Origin: Megamerina dolium
Taxonomy: Eukaryota; Arthropoda; Insecta; Diptera; Megamerinidae
Assembly (NCBI GenBank): GCA_963854835.1
Contig: OY978527.1
Coordinates: 25,976,057-26,040,056 of the forward strand
Direction: 5' to 3'
Length of the DNA: 64,000 nt
Positions 24,526-36,794 of the stretch are shown piece after piece. Made by a program: the position numbers and the translations under genes. The first letter of the stretch is position 1, and each line of letters begins with the position of its first letter. A model generated the notes under the pieces. The model worked only from the letters and a program-made list of their open reading frames with translations, did not search any database and was not told the DNA's origin.

Positions 24526-26076
24526 TATACCCTGCATAATGCAATATGCATGGTATATTCATTTCGGTCAGATGTTTGTGTCCACTTGAAGGAATCTCCG
24601 GAGATATAGACATGGATATATATTCGTGATCAGCGTCGATTAAATTTTCGATTTAACGATGTCCGTCCGTCCGTCCGTCCGTCCGTCCGTCCGTCTGTCT
24701 GTCACCTGGCTGGTTCGCACGATAACTTGAGTAAATATTGAGGTATTTCGATGAAATTTGGCATAAGTAATCTATGATCCAAGGGTACGGAGGGGATTGA
24801 TATTGGGCATGATCGGTCAATAACCACGCCCACACCAAGCATTCAAAGCGACTAACCTCGAAATTTTCAAAATTTTTAACTTGCTATAACTCACATAATA
24901 TACCACTTGGGACAACAATATTTTGCACATAGAGTTATATTATACTACTATATAACCTCGCCAAAAGTGGGTGAGCCACGCCTACTTTCTAGCGTAGCTC
25001 CCATACAAAGTGTCTGTACTTCTTTTAAATTGAAACTGCTGTAACTTCTACAATCTTCTGTCTAGAATAACCATAATTGACACTTAGATTAACACGGCAG
25101 TCAGAAATAATATGGCAGAAAATCAATGTGCCACGCCCACTCCTTTTTGGGTCTCCCATACAAAGTTGCGGAAATTAAAAAAAATGTTACCGGTTATAAC
25201 TTGCAAACTATTCAGCGTAGAATAACGAGATTTAAGGTGTGGATTAGTATTGTACGAGTAACTAGGCTCACAGAAAATGGGCGCACCACGCCCAGTGTTT
25301 ATCGTAGCCCCCATACAAATTTTAAATTGAAACAGCTGTAACTTCGGCAATCTTCTGTCTAGAATAACCATAATTGATACTTAAATTAATATCGTAGTCG
25401 GCAAAAATCTGGCAGAAAATCAGTGTGCCACGCCCACTCCTTCATGGGTCTCCCATACAAAGTCGTGTGAATTAAACTAAAATTTTAAGCTCCATAGCTT
25501 ACAAACCATTTAGCCTAGGACAACGAGACTTAGGGTATGGATTAGTATTGTACGAGCAACTAGGCTCACAGAAAATGGGCGCACCACGCCCAGTGTTTAT
25601 CGTAGCCCCCATACAAATTTTAAATTGAAACAGCTGTAACTTAGGCAATCTTATGTCTACAATAACCATAATTGACACTTAAATTAATATCGTAGTCGGA
25701 AATAATCTGGCGAAAAATCTGCGTACCACGCCCACTTCTTATTGGGGCTCCCATACAAAGTTGAGGAAATTAAACAAAAATGTTAACCACCATAACTTAG
25801 AAACTATTCAACGTATGACACCAAATTTAAGGTGTGGATTAACATTGAAAAATTAATTGGATTTACTAGAAAGTGGTAAGCCACGCCCACTTTTTATATA
25901 GCTCCCATACTAAGCCTCGGAATTATCTTAAAATCCTTTTACTTCGTCAAAGTCAACCATATTTCGGGTGTAAATTAGTAGTATATGCAAAAATTGTTTC
26001 TCGAAAAGTGGAAATAAAAGAAAAGTTGGATATTCGAGTAAACTTTTTATATACAAATCTACATATGCAGGGTATA
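24526..26076 (+). mobile_element. non-coding element with 13 bp inverted ends and internal tandem repeats
   Basis: The ends are perfect inverted repeats, TATACCCTGCATA (24526-24538) and TATGCAGGGTATA (26064-26076). Just outside the right end is a hairpin, GTCGGC-CCCA-GCCGAC. A (GTCC)n block lies at 24660-24692. From about 24960 to 25900 a CCACGCCCAC/CAG box preceding a CCCATACAAA box recurs about every 150 bp. Alternate units are more alike, giving a ~300 bp higher-order repeat with three copies of CAATCTTCTGTCTAGAATAA-like sequence near 25050, 25350 and 25650. No coding capacity. Related copies are at 38870-38936 (-) and 46996-47660 (-). The class is uncertain; the layout recalls Helitron- or DINE-like elements with central tandem repeats. 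Confidence 0.7.
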
Positions 26077-26569
26077 GTTTGGTCGGCCCCAGCCGACTGT
26101 AAGGAGATTTTTTTATTTAGTATCTGTGGGAAAATTCTTTATAAAGAGGAGCCAGAAAAAGATAGCAAATGTTAAAATCATGCGGTAAAATAACCACAAA
26201 AGTACACAGTAAATAGTATTTCAATTGAATTTTAATATAACGACTATTTTAATCGAATAAAAAATGTTTAATGTGATCTAGAAGATGGATATGAAATAAA
26301 GAAGACTTTCCGAAAAAAAATTTTAAGTTTTAATATTTATTTGTAGGTAAACAACTGGGTAATCCTACAGTATTAACAATTTGACGTGATAAAACTTTTG
26401 AAAGAACTCTGCTGTTCGGAATTTACTATCCGTACTCTCCTACCTTAACAATGAGAAGTTCGGCCAAAGCTGTTCAAAAAGTGGATTGTCAATTGTTTAT
26501 TTTTTTAGTTTTGATATTTATATACTGAAAATTTTTACTTCGACTTTATTTTAAGTAAAGATTACTTCA
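26077..26569. other. unassigned
   Basis: It begins with the hairpin next to the preceding element. At 26395-26480 weak similarity to the SINE body (TCTGCTGTTCGGAAT, GAAGTTCGGCCAAAG) suggests a very decayed SINE fragment. Confidence 0.3.
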
Positions 26570-26895
26570 TTTACTAGTTTGAAAACGTAGTTGTCAACAG
26601 TGACGCATTGTCCAAGATGCCGGGAGTCGTTATCAGTTGATTCCCTCTCATGCAGATTATATCCATTTTGTCTAAATACGCCAATAGCATGACATTTTTT
26701 GTTGAAAATAATACCATGTGTCGTAAATCAGATCGAAGTAGTATTACGATAATGAATCACCTGTCTAAAATCTCGTTCTCGTTCAAAATTGATTGTCATT
26801 GAAAGGATTTCGCACTAACTTAGGCATTGTTATGTGGAGGTAACCCTTTACCGGAAGGTCGGTAGTGATTTTAGTCGATCTGCATTTTTTTTTGC
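26570..26895 (-). pseudogene. decayed fragment of the 10-12 kb LINE family
   Basis: Same-orientation similarity to about 10720-11270, including GTAGTTGTCAACAGTGACG, AAGATGCCGGGAGTC beside AAGACGCCGGGACTC, and TTTACCGGAAGGTCG beside CTTACCGGACTGTCG. It covers the reverse-transcriptase palm and thumb but is heavily deleted. Confidence 0.7.
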
Positions 26896-27287
26896 CTTAT
26901 CCAAAATTTTTGGCCGGCAAAAATCCTCTTCCAAACCCTCCCCGTGGGTGCCAGCTGGAAATGACCGCCTTGAGGCGGTTAGCTAAGGATTGTTTTGTAA
27001 GCTCGGATGGGCATTCGAGCTTGCAAGCCTTCCATAGGAAAGAGGTTTCTGCACCCCCCCTTTTCCCAATCCCACTTCCCACCCACTTTCCCTTCCCCCT
27101 GTGCCGGATTAAGGTGTCATACGACCCGTGCCGAGAATCAGCCTGGCTGGGGGCCCAGGTTAAAAAATAGCTCAGCTGAAAACGGATTATACGGATACCT
27201 GGCGCCCTCCGTATTATTTAGCCTTATCTGTGTATTCGGATCTCTGCACAGATGGACCTCCCCTTCTCCGATACTCGTGGGATTTTT

Positions 27288-28508
27288 ATGGAATTAGTAA
27301 AAAATACAAAAACAAAAACAAAGGAAGTAAAATCGGGAGAGGCAGCGAAAGCCGTGTAGGATAGACCAGGGACTAGCCATGCCGAGAATCTCCCGAGATC
27401 AAGTACGAGCGCAAGCTTGCCACTACCAATCAACAGAGCATCGGTTACCAAACCGACGTCCGCGGCTGTACCCAACCACAAAGACCGTCGTACTGCGACG
27501 AGAATTTTAGAAAGATTACGTGCCATACCGGAGAATGAGAGATCTGATAAACAGAAGGCCTCACTGGTATGGGCGACCGACATAACAAATCGCAGCAACA
27601 TCAAGCGCCAGCGGTCATCTGAAGACACTGCCAAACCAGTTGCTTAAAGAGCCCGCGGCAATGTGGGTCACACTTTTAGCGAAATCCTTCAAGGAGACTT
27701 GGTAATGGCGGTGGTCGACAGGAATGACGCTGATGGCTTCATCGCTTCATCAAATTGGAGACTTCTAGAATGTAAGCTAGCAGAGATCTTCAATCCTCTA
27801 ATGGAAGAGCATCCCGGACCTCCGCCTATTATACGAGAAGCTGGATGGCATCAAGGCAACATCAAACTGATTGCCTCTGCCGACCAACGTACTTTCGACC
27901 TATACAAAATAGCGATCACCAGAGCTGGAGAAGTATGGCCGGGTGCGCGCCTAGAGGTGATAGAGAGAGACGCTATCCCGAGTAGGCCGCGCACCTCTGC
28001 CTGGATCCCAGCGGAACCTAGTGACCCGGCCATTATTATCAAAAATATAAAGATGTGTAATCCTACCCTCCCAACACACAACTGGCGAATAGCCAAGTTG
28101 GATGAGGAGAAGAAAGGAACATACCGTAGGACGACCATAATCGTCAACCAAGAGTCCCTGGTACCCCTGACGAAATCCGGTGGGTACATAAACTATTGTT
28201 TTTCGAGGATCAACCTACGAGTATATCGGAAGGATGACTTAGATACACGCGCAGGCGATCAGTCTGTGGCAAAACGGATGGAGACGGAGGAGACGCTCCC
28301 TATCAGCTCCAAGATGCTTGTGCGGCAGGACTCGCGCGACTCGTTCTCCTCAGAATCCGATGCTGCAGGGTATGTGGATCGGATTTTACTGGAGGATGAG
28401 TTGTTGGACTCTGGAGACGATGAGGTCAACGTCACTATTGTGGAAGCGAAAGTGACCAATGGTGGCGGGGATGCTTCATTGCCTACAGATAAACCTGCAC
28501 AAGTCTAA
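27288..28508 (+). pseudogene. LINE ORF1, two nonsense codons
   Basis: From ATG at 27288 a single frame of 407 codons runs to 28508, broken only by TAG at 27357 and TAA at 27645. The N-terminal part is basic (KNTKTKTKEVKSG; RRTATRILERLRAIPENE). From about codon 120 a globular region begins (TFSEILQGDLVMAVVDR; REAGWHQGNIKLIA; ARLEVIERDAIPSRPRTSAW) of the kind I associate with the DUF4780-type ORF1 domain of insect LINEs, from memory. The C-terminus is acidic (LLEDELLDSGDDEVN). It probably binds element RNA. ORF2 starts 50 bp before its end. Confidence 0.75.
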
Positions 28509-31500
28509 GGCGGCCTCAGCCGCTCTTATCCTTCGTCTGGAAGCCGACGGAGAAGACATCGTTCTGGTCCAAGAACCGTGGACAGTTGGCAACATGGTTT
28601 GTGGACTAAGGACACCTGGATATAACCTAATATACAAGCGTAACACAGGTAGACGTAGGGCCTGCAACTCCTAAGAAAATTAATAACCTTTCTTTCACTC
28701 TGTAATTACAGCAATTTAGATACGACGGTGGTATGCGCAGAGAATATAGGTATGCGCTGATGGTTTGCATCAGCCTACCTCGCGCACGACCACCTAGAAT
28801 CACCACCACTAAGCAATCTCAAACATCTAATAGAAGATGCCCAAAAGTCCAGGGCTGGACTCATAATAGGATGCGACGCCAACGCGCACCATACAATCTG
28901 GGGTAGCAGGGATATTAACGACAGAGGTGAGTCACTGTTTAATTATATCCTTACAACTAACCTTATAGTGTGTAACAGGGGTGAGACCCCAACTTTCATA
29001 ACAAAAAATAGGCAGGAGGTTCTGGACTTAACTCTTGCCACCGAAGGCATTGTAGACCATATAAGAAACTGGAGAGTATTGGACCAGCACTCCTTCTCTG
29101 ATCATAGATACATACAGTTTGCCATAGATTTTAAACCTCCTACTCCAGTGGTATTTAGAAACCCAAAAAAGACAAACTGGTCACGTTTCAGGGAGTCAGT
29201 TAGTTCTAATCTACCCGTAGCTCCTTCGACTATAACTAACATAAATCAGATAGACGCCACAGTCTACTGCCTCACAAAAACTCTCAACAAGGCATTCAAG
29301 TTGTTCTGTCCGATTCGTAAGAAATGGGGAAAGGTAAACCTCCATGGTGGAACCAGGAGCTCGACAGTTTGAGAAAAGACTGTCGCAGGCTCTTCAATTG
29401 TGCTAAAAGCTCTCACCTAAAATTAGATTGGGCGGGTTATAAATCGGCCCTCAGAACTTATAAATACAACCTCAGGAAATGCCAAAGGGAAGCCTGGAAG
29501 AGCTTCTGCAGTGATATAGAAGACGCTTCTGAGACTTCTAGACTTAGGAAAATCCTTTCTAAATCACCCCATACTCCAAGTGTTCTGGTCAAACCAGATG
29601 GAATGTGGACCACAACCTCTACTGAAACGCTGCAAACGCTAGTAAATGCACATTTCCCAAACGATCCGTCTGAAACTGAAACCCCGCTTGATTACAAGTC
29701 ATTACCGTTAGACTATTCAATAGTTGCATCGGAGAAGATTACTTGGGCGATAAACACGTTCAAGCCTTACAAATCCCCTGGACCTGACAGGATAATTCCA
29801 GCACAGCTACAACAGGTAGCCAAACTCATTCTTTCATGGCTAAAGCAGATTTTCATTGCTTGCATAAGCCTTGGCTATATTCCGAAACTCTGGAGACAAG
29901 TCAAAGTTGTCTTCATACCTAAGGCTGGAAACAGCTCCCATACAAGCCCAAAGGACTTTAGACCAATTAGTCTATCGTCATTCTTACTCAAAACACTGGA
30001 AAGATTACTAGACATCCATTTAAGATACACCATAAGCAGCGACATGCTATCTCCTTCTCAACATGCATACTCAAAGGGAAAAGTTAGTTTCAATTGTGGA
30101 GAAATCTCTTCATAATAAAGATTTTGTACTAGCTGGTTTCACGGATATTGAATGTGCCTTCAACAATGTTCAGCCCAGAGCAATCACGGAGGCTCTTGCA
30201 CGACTCGGGGTGGAGGTAACGCTTAGCAGATGGATAGAACGGCTATTGAAAGATAGACTGATTACATCCGATCTGGGTGGATCTACCATCACGAAACGTG
30301 TAAGAAGAGGAACCCTAAAAGGTGGGGTACTCTCCCCTGTTCTATGGAACTTGGTAGTTAACGAACTACTACGGGAAATAGAGAGGAAGGGGTGCGGAGT
30401 GATTGCTTATGCCGATGACGTTGTCTTGTTGGTGGCTGGAAAATTTCCGGAAATACTAAGGGACATTATTCAAATCAATTTCAATATGTTATCAAAATGG
30501 GCTAAGGATAGGAGGGGCTTAAATGCGAACCCACAAAAAACTGAGCTGATTTTCTTCTCCACAAAGCATAAAACACCACCCTTAAACGTTCCCACTCTAG
30601 GGGGGGTCCCATTAATTCTGCGAGAAGAAACCCGTTATCTAGGAATAGTCCTAGACCGAAAACTTAACTGGAAGAAAAACATCACTTGTAGGGTTGAGAA
30701 AGCCAGCACTGCACTCTATGCCTGTAAAAAAGCAATAGAGAAAAAGTGGGGTATGCAACCGAAAATTGTTTGTTGGATTTACAAGGCGGTTATCAGGCCA
30801 GTCCTCCTGTATGTGGTACTGACCTGGTGGACTGCACTTACTAAGTCCTCCCATGTCAGGTCCCTTGAAAAAAATACAAAGAGCGGCTTGTATTTTAATA
30901 ACAGGAGCACTGAGAACAACTCCAACGTTAGCACTAGAAGTGCTTCTACATCTTACCCCGCTTGACTTACTTGGTAAGCAGCTGGCGGCCAATTCTGCTT
31001 TACGCCTTACTGGCCTGCACCAATGGACATCAAAGTCCTTCGGACATGCTAGCTTACTGGAATCTTTTAATATTGAAACTTCACTTGATTATATCAAGCC
31101 GACATATGCCTTTGAACGGAAATTCCTAACCTCCTTCCCTAATAGGTTCGCCTGGGAGGCGGAAGGATTCATGCCAAATTTTACTCTCATCTTTACTGAT
31201 GGCTCTAAGCTTAATGGAGTGGTGGGAGCAGGTGTGTATTCCGAATCATTCAACCTTAATATTTCTTTCCGCCTGCCGGTCCACTGTAGTGTGTTTCAGG
31301 CAGAAGTTAAAGCGATTCACAATGCACTTACTTGGATCAAACAGAGCTTTGTCTCCCGCAGAGACATCTGCATCTTGAACGACAGCCAAGCTGCAATTAA
31401 GGCCCTGGACTCATTTCTCGTGAAATCTAAGACCATTCTTGACTGTCGCAAATCTCTTAACGAGATGGCTGAGCAGCAAAATATTCTCCTGTGCTGGGTA

Positions 31501-31700
31501 CCCGGACACAGGGGTATAAGAGGAAACTGCATAGCCGACGAGCTTGCAAGACAGGGTACAAATGAGCCTCTAACCCAGAAGAATTCTCGGTTAAGGATCC
31601 CCATAGCCACGTGTAAGCTTAAATTGGAGGTTATCACCACTAACGTCTTACAGAAAAGATGGACGGATACACCCACCTGTAATTGGCATCCACCACGCAT
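28459..31700 (+). pseudogene. LINE ORF2: endonuclease, reverse transcriptase, RNase H
   Basis: The frame starts at 28459 (LHCLQINLHKSKAA, an apurinic-type endonuclease start) with VQEPWTVG, then breaks near 28674. The endonuclease continues with LIIGCDANAHHTIWG, NRQEVLDLTLA and SFSDHRYIQF. Linker and reverse transcriptase follow from 29324 (KPPWWNQELDSLRK, YKSPGPDRIIPAQLQ, KDFRPISLSSF), shift frame near 30100, and continue with FTDIECAFNNVQ, LKGGVLSPVLWN and the catalytic VIAYADDVVLL. After another shift near 30900 the RNase H domain reads LIFTDGSK, QAEVKAIHN, ILNDSQAAIK and GNCIADELARQG, so all four acidic residues are visible. At least three frameshifts make it non-functional. Confidence 0.88.
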
Positions 31701-31710
31701 ACCACCTGTA

Positions 31711-31975
31711 ATTGGTATGCGTGGTGAATGCTGATTGGTCAAAAAGTGAAAAGGGGAGCAGTAATTCGACGAACAGTAATTCGATCAAGCGACGGCAGCA
31801 TGAATGACACGAGGCAGAAGAACACCGAAGGCAGAGTGGAATAGACTGAATTTTGTAATTTGTTCTAAAGGAAAGGAATTTAATTCATTTTTATATAATA
31901 AATATAATATTGAATAAATTTCTAAATTAAAGTAAATTTAAATGAATTTGTAAAAAATTCTCGACTTTTTTAATA
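31711..31975 (+). repeat. BEL 5' LTR, truncated
   Basis: It matches 36842-37122 of the 3' LTR but lacks about the first 45 bp and an 18 bp stretch near the 3' end. Its left edge lies in a short palindromic junction with the LINE. Confidence 0.8.
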
Positions 31976-32472
31976 ACTTAAAAAATTCATTCTGTCTTCA
32001 CTTATTGTATTAAATTAAACTATTGCCAATTGCAATGTCACGGGCTAATAAGAATATACTTCAGACGTCTGCTGTGATAACTAATTTCGCTGTGGTGCCT
32101 AGTATCACCACTGCATCTAATTCTGCTGCCTCGACAAGCTATCAAATGGCAAGTAAATAGACTGAATTTTGTAATTTGTTCTAAAGGAAAGGAATTTAAT
32201 TCATTTTTATATAATAAATATAATATTGAATAAATTTCTAAATTAAAGTAAATTTAAATGAATTTGTAAAAAATTCTCGACTTTTTTAATATCTTAAAAA
32301 ATTCATTCTGTCTTCACTTATTGTATTAAATTAAACCATTGCCAATTGCAATGTCACGGGCTAATAAGAATATACTTCAGACGTCTGCTGTGATAACTAA
32401 TTTCGCTGTGGTGCCTAGTATCACCACTGCCTCTAATTCTGCTGCCTCGACAAGCTATCAAATGGCAAGTAA
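31841..32472 (+). repeat. 316 bp tandem duplication at the BEL 5' end
   Basis: Two direct copies (31841-32156 and 32157-32472) differ at only about three positions. Each unit covers the LTR 3' part, the leader and the first ~40 gag codons, so the first gag start at 32035 runs into a stop at the duplication boundary while the second, at 32351, continues. Confidence 0.93.
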
Positions 32473-35400
32473 TCCTCTCGCTCCGACAAACTTGCCAGGG
32501 GAACAGGGAGAGCATGACATTAATGATGGAGTTGCACATCAACGTGTTCCTGTAATGCTTCCCAGCAACTTGGATGCTGACATATCTAACGGATTGCATT
32601 CTATATCAGCCAATCACATACTGCTACAGGACAACCAGCCAGCCAGCCCCGCTTACTCAATAAGCTCTGCCACCTCGCAAGGGCTTCGCCGCCGGGCCGA
32701 ACTGTTACAGGAGCAGAGTGAAGTCTTAAGGCAGAGAGAGGCCATACTAAGACAACAGTACAGCTTTCTGGATCGCATCGATGCAATTGGATTCGATGAT
32801 GAACCAGATGAAAGGCAATATACTATGCCTATACTTTCAATATCGATGCAAGATTCAGCGACACATACAACGCAGACAAGGCAGCTGCCTCCGAATTCTG
32901 TTGCACCATTCAATATAGCTCTTTCCAGTGTAAACGTAACTGTTGTTCAGCAGACTCCTCCACAAGACACGGCTCCGTTGAGAACATCAATTGTGGAACA
33001 ACCAGTGAGTGATCTGTCAGCACCTGTTCTCCAATCCTTATTGGACAGAATACAGTCACTCGAGCAGCAATTACAACTTCACTCGACACTGAATAGAGAA
33101 TGTCGTCCGCCACAATCGCAACCAGCGCAAACAACTTTGCCCACAGCCGGCCACGCTAATAGCTTATCCTTTGGTGCTTCGGCTTATCGTCGACTGACTA
33201 GAGATCAAGTTGCTTCTCGCAACAGCCTTGCTAAAGAATTGCCCAAATATGACGTCAGCCAAGCGAGTGGCCGTTGTTTTATGCTGCTTATATCCAATCG
33301 ACAGAGGTTTGTGGATTTTCTGATGAAGATAATCTGCTAAGACTACGGCAAGCATTGGAAGGTCCAGCGCGCAATGCAGTTAAAAATCTATTGCTGCACT
33401 CTTCATGCGTGCACCAAATTATTTCTACCCTTCAAATGCGATTTGGACGACCGGAATTGATCATCAGCGTTCTACAGCGACAAATTTGTGAGCTGTCGTC
33501 ACCGTCAGAGAGCCAGCTAGAATCAATTGTGGACTTTGCCGTAGAAGTGCAAAACATCTGTGCAACGATGTCGGTGTCAGGCCTGAGTAGCCATTTGAAC
33601 AATCCCGAATTTGAACAGAGGCTGGTTTCGAAATTGCCTGGGCTTCTACCAGCATATTGGGGAATGCATAAACGAAGCTTGGCGGCCTGTAATTTACAAC
33701 ATTTCAGCGATTGGCTTTTCCAGCTAGCACAAGGTGCGAATTGCGTTATCGTGCCAAAGGAGTCGCCACGGGTCCGCAAACGAGGCGCTATCAATCATCA
33801 CTTTGATTCGGTAAGAGGTATCGTTTGCGAAGCAAATTGCAGTGATATCTCTAATTGTACCTCCTTTAAGGTAATGCCGCGTAGTCAGAAGTGGCAGATA
33901 ATCCGCAAACTAAAATTATGCCACCGATGCTTGATGAAGCACTCTACAAATTGCTGTAAATCGACATGCAACGTTAATGGTTACATTCGCACTCATCATC
34001 CTTTATTACACAACTCAGAGTTAGTTGGTACTGATGCTGTGAACGCGTCAAAAAAGCTCAAATCGGGTGCCAGTGCGCGGCATGCCAATGTTAATATGCA
34101 TAATTCTAGCGGTAGAAGCACGCTGTTTGGAATACTTCCTGTAGTTCTACACTCGGGTAGTCGTAGAGTGTCAACTTATGCTTTTATAGATGATGGCTCG
34201 TCCCTTACACTCATTGACGAAGAGCTCTTGGAAAAACTAAACGTAACAGGTACACCACAACCACTCTGTATACGTTGGACTGGTGATATACACCGGTATG
34301 AAGACGAGTCTGTTGTGGTTGACCTAGCCATATCACCTAAGAATAGCAATAGGAAATTCGCGCTTAAAGGCGTTCGCTCAATTAAAAAACTCGACTTGCC
34401 TATTCAATCGCTTAACGCTGCCAAACTGCAGTCAGATTTCAAATACTTGAAAGGTTTGCCATTGCAGTCCTATAAAAACGCTGCACCAAAACTGCTGATT
34501 GGGTTAAATAACGCTGCGCTTGGATCTCCTATAAAATCTTTATATGCAGGCGAAAATGAACCAATAGCAGAAAAGTCTAAACTCGGATGGACATTGAAAG
34601 GACTGACACCTGAAATTGGTGTTAATACTGTTCACCGCGTTTATCACATTTGTAACTGCTCTGTCCTAGCAGAGCTGCTTCAAATAACTAAAGCGTATAT
34701 TTGCCTCGATACTTTAGACATGTCAGCCAAACCAGCTGCTTTAATGTCTAAAGAGGATGAGATCGCTTTGGAGCAGCTTCAACAACACACCGTACGAGTC
34801 GGTAATCGTTTCGAGACCAGCCTATTATGGAAACATCCTGATATTCAGCTCCCCGATAGCCTTCCACTGGCCTTATTTCGGGCGCAATGTCTTCGAAGGA
34901 AGATGCAACGTGACCATAACTTGGCTGAAATACTTCAACAAAAAATTGATGATTATGTTCAAAAGGGGTACGCCCGACGCTTATCACCACTCGATGCTGC
35001 CGTTGAAAGATACTGGTATTTGCCGATTTTTGCAGTAACCCACCCCAACAAACCAGGGAAGGTTCGAATAGTCTGGGATGCAGCCGCGAAAGTTAATGGT
35101 GTGTCTTTGAACAGCATGTTGCTCAAAGGTCCAGACCTAACGACTCCTCTACTTTCGGTGCTATTTAAATTTCGACAGAGGCGATTTGCCATCACGGCCG
35201 ATATTGCTGAAATGTTTCACCAGGTACGAATTCGGCAAGAAGACCAAAATTTCTTACGTTTCCTTTGGTATGAACCAAACGCCAATGAGCCTACTACACT
35301 TGTGATGACAGTAATGACCTTTGGGGCCACATGTTCACCCAGCTGCGCTCAATATATCAAAAATAAAAATGCAGCAAAGTTTCGTGAGGATTTCACTTGT

Positions 35401-36780
35401 GCTTCACAGTGTATTATCGAAAATCATTATGTTGACGATATGCTGGTGAGTATGGATACGGAAGAAGAGGCTATTAAGTTAGCAGAAGATGTGCGTCACG
35501 TTCATGCAATGGGAGGCTTTCATGTAAGAAACTTTTTGTCAAATTCGAGCCGAGTATTAGCCACCCTACATGGAAATTCAACTAATGCACTATGTCTCGA
35601 TCTTGAAAAAGAGTTACCTACGGAGAAAGTGTTAGGCATGTGGTGGATTACCGCCAGTGACCATTTCGCATTTCGTGTATCCGCCAAGTATAGGAATTCT
35701 GAAGTCTTGAGCTTAGTTATGACCATATACGACCCTATTGGGCTGATCGGTTTCTATGTGGTGTACGCCAAAGTTATTTTGCAAGAGATATGGAGAAGTG
35801 GGTGTGACTAGGACGACCCAATTCCAGATGATCAATTTTCCAAGCCATCTCAGGGCTTAAACTTATTCCGAAAATAGAAAAGCTGAGAATTCCACGCTGC
35901 TATATGGGAACCGGTTTCGGCGGAAACCCTCAAATAGAATTGCACACATTTGTTGACGCAAGTGAAAGTAGCTATGCCGCAGTGTGCTACCTTCGATACT
36001 CACACGATGGCGCAATTAACTGCACGATGATCACCAGCAAAACAAGAGTAGCCCCACTCAAGTTAATATCCATACCTCGTCTGGAACTGAAAGCGGCACT
36101 TTTGGGAGCTCGCCTGGCTAAACATGTCATCGAATCGCATTTCATCCGTATTGACAGTCGCGTATTCTGGTCAGACTCACAAACAGTATTAGCCTGGCTG
36201 CATGCAAATCACCGCCGGTACATGCAATTTGTGGCTTTCCGAGTCAGTGAGATTTCGGAAATGACCGACGTCAAGGAATGGCACTGGGTTCCAACTGCAG
36301 CTAATGTCGCTGATGAAGCCACCAAATGGCATGGTGAACCAGACCTTTCTAACAACAGCCGATGGTTTAGTGGGCCATCCTTTTTGTACCTTCCGCGACG
36401 CGAAAGGTACAAAAAGGTATTAAGCCAATAGCAGAGCCAGTAACTGAGGGTGTTTTAATGCGTCGTAACTGGCGAACATCGCAGCAACTCGCAGACGCCT
36501 TCTGGAAACGTTGGGTTGCCGAGTATCTGCCTACTATCACCAGGAGAACAAAATAGTTTGCGGATGTCAAGCCCATAGAAGTCGGTGATATTGCATACAT
36601 AGTTGATCCCAATAACCCAAGAAACTGCTGGCCTAAAGGCAAGGTGATCGACGTACGAAAGAGTGCCGATGGAAGAGTTAGAAGCGCTATGCTCAAGACA
36701 ACTTGTGGCATCTATGAGAGACCCGCTGCCAAAATAGCAGTTCTGGATCTGAAGAGCTCGGTACATCCTGATCGACAGCA
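32351..36780 (+). pseudogene. BEL/Pao gag-pol, frameshifted, integrase core deleted
   Basis: The gag start MSRANKNILQTS is at 32351; gag includes a glutamine- and arginine-rich helix (QGLRRRAELLQEQSEVLRQR). The frame shifts near 33300 into an 845-codon frame: gag core (LRQALEGPARNAVKNLL), a Cys/His cluster (CHRCLMKHSTNCCKSTC), aspartic protease (AFIDDGSSLTLID) and reverse transcriptase (ITADIAEMFHQVRI; NHYVDDMLVS). After a stop at 35809, RNase H continues in another frame (LHTFVDASES, RLELKAALLG, WSDSQTVLAW, NVADEATKW). The frame stops at 36431; only an integrase C-terminal tail follows (MRRNWRTSQQLADAFWKRWV, NNPRNCWPKGKVI). The zinc-binding and catalytic integrase core is absent. Confidence 0.88.
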
Positions 36781-36794
36781 TATACCAGGGGGAG

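Noticed and set aside
24653..24700. GTCC repeats considered as a CRISPR-like array
   Set aside because: It is a simple tetranucleotide microsatellite without spacers, in a eukaryotic repeat.
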